Source: an uncultured Veillonella sp. (GTDB lineage Bacteria > Bacillota > Negativicutes > Veillonellales > Veillonellaceae). From it: a DNA stretch of 6,469 nucleotides. Positions 6,011 through 6,469 of the stretch are shown one piece after another. The notes under the pieces were generated by a model. That model was not told where the DNA came from and searched no databases. It was given only the letters and a program-made list of their open reading frames with translations. Within the stretch, counting starts at the first letter, position 1. Each line of letters opens with the position of its first letter. A program made the translations under genes and the position numbers. Location of the stretch: the NCBI RefSeq assembly GCF_905209685.1, contig NZ_CAJLUB010000106.1, forward strand, positions 1 through 6,469, read 5' to 3'.

Positions 6011-6238
6011 TTAAAATATCAATTCGTCATATATTTTTTTTGGTATTTGTTCAATGGGCTTATTATTATCAATTGCAGTTGCTAAAGCATCAATTCCTTT
6101 TTTTATTTCAGATAGCTCATAACCATAAAGAGGATCCATATAAATAACCCTATCTAAAGAATTTTCACCAAATATAACTAAGTATAAATCTGTAAGTTTT
6201 TCCAATTGTATAAGTGCATTTTGTACTTCCGTATCCAT
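6011..6238 (-). CDS. Small acidic protein of unknown function, low GC
   Basis: I do not recognise this 75-residue protein. It is acidic, has no cysteine, no signal peptide and no membrane segment, and looks largely helical. Visible parts are an N-terminal helix (about 3-22), a tyrosine-rich middle with YMDPLYGYELSEIKKGIDAL (33-52) and a C-terminal helix ending DELIF. It is a credible gene because ATG 6238 has AGGAG 8 bases upstream and codon choice is coherent. GC is 61 of 228 bases (27 %), against 38-48 % in sampled 60-base lines of thrC and the peroxidase. Six of ten isoleucine codons are ATA. This suggests recent acquisition. No terminator follows, so transcripts may continue into the peroxidase, which also has its own promoter. 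It could be an antitoxin, an immunity-type protein or a phage-derived small protein, but nothing supports one choice. Confidence 0.65.
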   Translation of the reverse strand: MDTEVQNALIQLEKLTDLYLVIFGENSLDRVIYMDPLYGYELSEIKKGIDALATAIDNNKPIEQIPKKIYDELIF

Positions 6239-6269
6239 ATAAATTTCTCCTAGGTAGTGAGAATCATGC

Positions 6270-6290
6270 CAGTAACAAAGAACCTTACTG
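6270..6290 (-). other. Small inverted repeat in the leader of the 75-residue gene
   Basis: CAGTAA and TTACTG, separated by 9 bases, could form a weak six-pair hairpin about 30 bases before the start codon. The rest of 6239-6420 is very AT-rich and holds no gene that I can see. This may be chance. Confidence 0.25.
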
Positions 6291-6352
6291 TATTTTATAT
6301 TTTAATTTTCCCTATAGTTCTATATAATTTTCAACAAAAGGATATCATCTAT

Positions 6353-6381
6353 AATATATACATTATTTAATTTCATTACAA
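6353..6381 (-). promoter_or_regulatory. Candidate promoter of the 75-residue gene
   Basis: TTGTAA (6376-6381) and TATATT (6353-6358) on the minus strand are 17 bases apart, which would give a leader of about 110 bases. The AT content here makes chance matches common. Confidence 0.3.
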
Positions 6382-6420
6382 TACACTAGTATAACTAACA
6401 GATTACAAATAAATAATCAG

Positions 6421-6465
6421 AACCACCCGTAAAACGGGTGGTTTGCTCACGGGCTATAAGCCCGT
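6421..6465. repeat. Paired GC-rich palindromes, possible end of an IS200/IS605-type element
   Basis: The first palindrome (6421-6443) has a perfect ten-base stem, AACCACCCGT with ACGGGTGGTT, around AAA. Five bases later a second one (6449-6465) pairs ACGGGC with GCCCGT around TATAA. Neither is followed by a strong T-run on either strand, so simple termination explains them poorly. Tandem hairpins of this look occur at the ends of IS200/IS605-family elements and related palindromic repeats; that link is from memory and inference. Any transposase or TnpB gene would lie beyond the right edge. Confidence 0.5.
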
Positions 6466-6469
6466 AGTA

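Noticed and set aside
1..6469. CRISPR array, tRNA or rRNA genes, or a multi-gene defence system
   Set aside because: No regularly spaced repeats, no cloverleaf-like or rRNA-like sequence, and no nuclease, helicase or reverse-transcriptase motif was seen on either strand.

Overview
The window is a moderately AT-rich bacterial chromosome segment. Every recognisable gene lies on the minus strand, so transcription runs from high to low coordinates. Protein sequences, strong GGAGG ribosome-binding sites and gene content (class I threonine synthase, GlnRS, MscL with a zinc-ribbon tail, cytoplasmic DyP peroxidase) suggest an anaerobic, diderm Firmicute of the Negativicutes, most likely Veillonella. 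That assignment is inference from general resemblance, not from a database search.

Layout in transcription order, right to left. The far right end (6421-6465) holds two adjacent GC-rich palindromes in an AT-rich flank; they resemble the subterminal hairpins of IS200/IS605-type elements, but no transposase is in view. Next is an orphan 75-codon gene (6011-6238) of unusually low GC (27 %), probably acquired. Then come a YfeX/DypB-like dye-decolorizing peroxidase (4926-5867), threonine synthase thrC (3247-4746), an EamA/DMT-family ten-helix transporter (2215-3102), the mechanosensitive channel mscL with a four-cysteine C-terminal tail (1491-1958), a GRHPR-type D-2-hydroxyacid dehydrogenase (270-1319), and the first 62 codons of glutaminyl-tRNA synthetase glnS (1-187), which runs off the left edge.

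Most genes look monocistronic. Intrinsic terminators follow the peroxidase (4808-4830), thrC (3215-3242), the transporter (2145-2174) and mscL (1440-1471), and promoter-like sequences precede most genes. The best promoters are those of mscL (TTGACA-17-TATGAT), the peroxidase (TAGACA-17-TATGAT) and thrC (extended -10 TGCTATAAT). The dehydrogenase and glnS have no terminator between them and may be co-transcribed. The genes do not form one pathway: they cover translation, threonine synthesis, export, osmotic protection, 2-hydroxyacid metabolism and heme-dependent peroxide chemistry.

No CRISPR array, tRNA, rRNA or complete mobile element was seen. I did not find a convincing undescribed multi-gene system. 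The points most worth checking are the low-GC orphan gene beside the paired palindromes, the zinc-ribbon MscL, the thrC promoter that abuts the upstream terminator, and start sites where the annotated ATG probably overlaps the ribosome-binding site.
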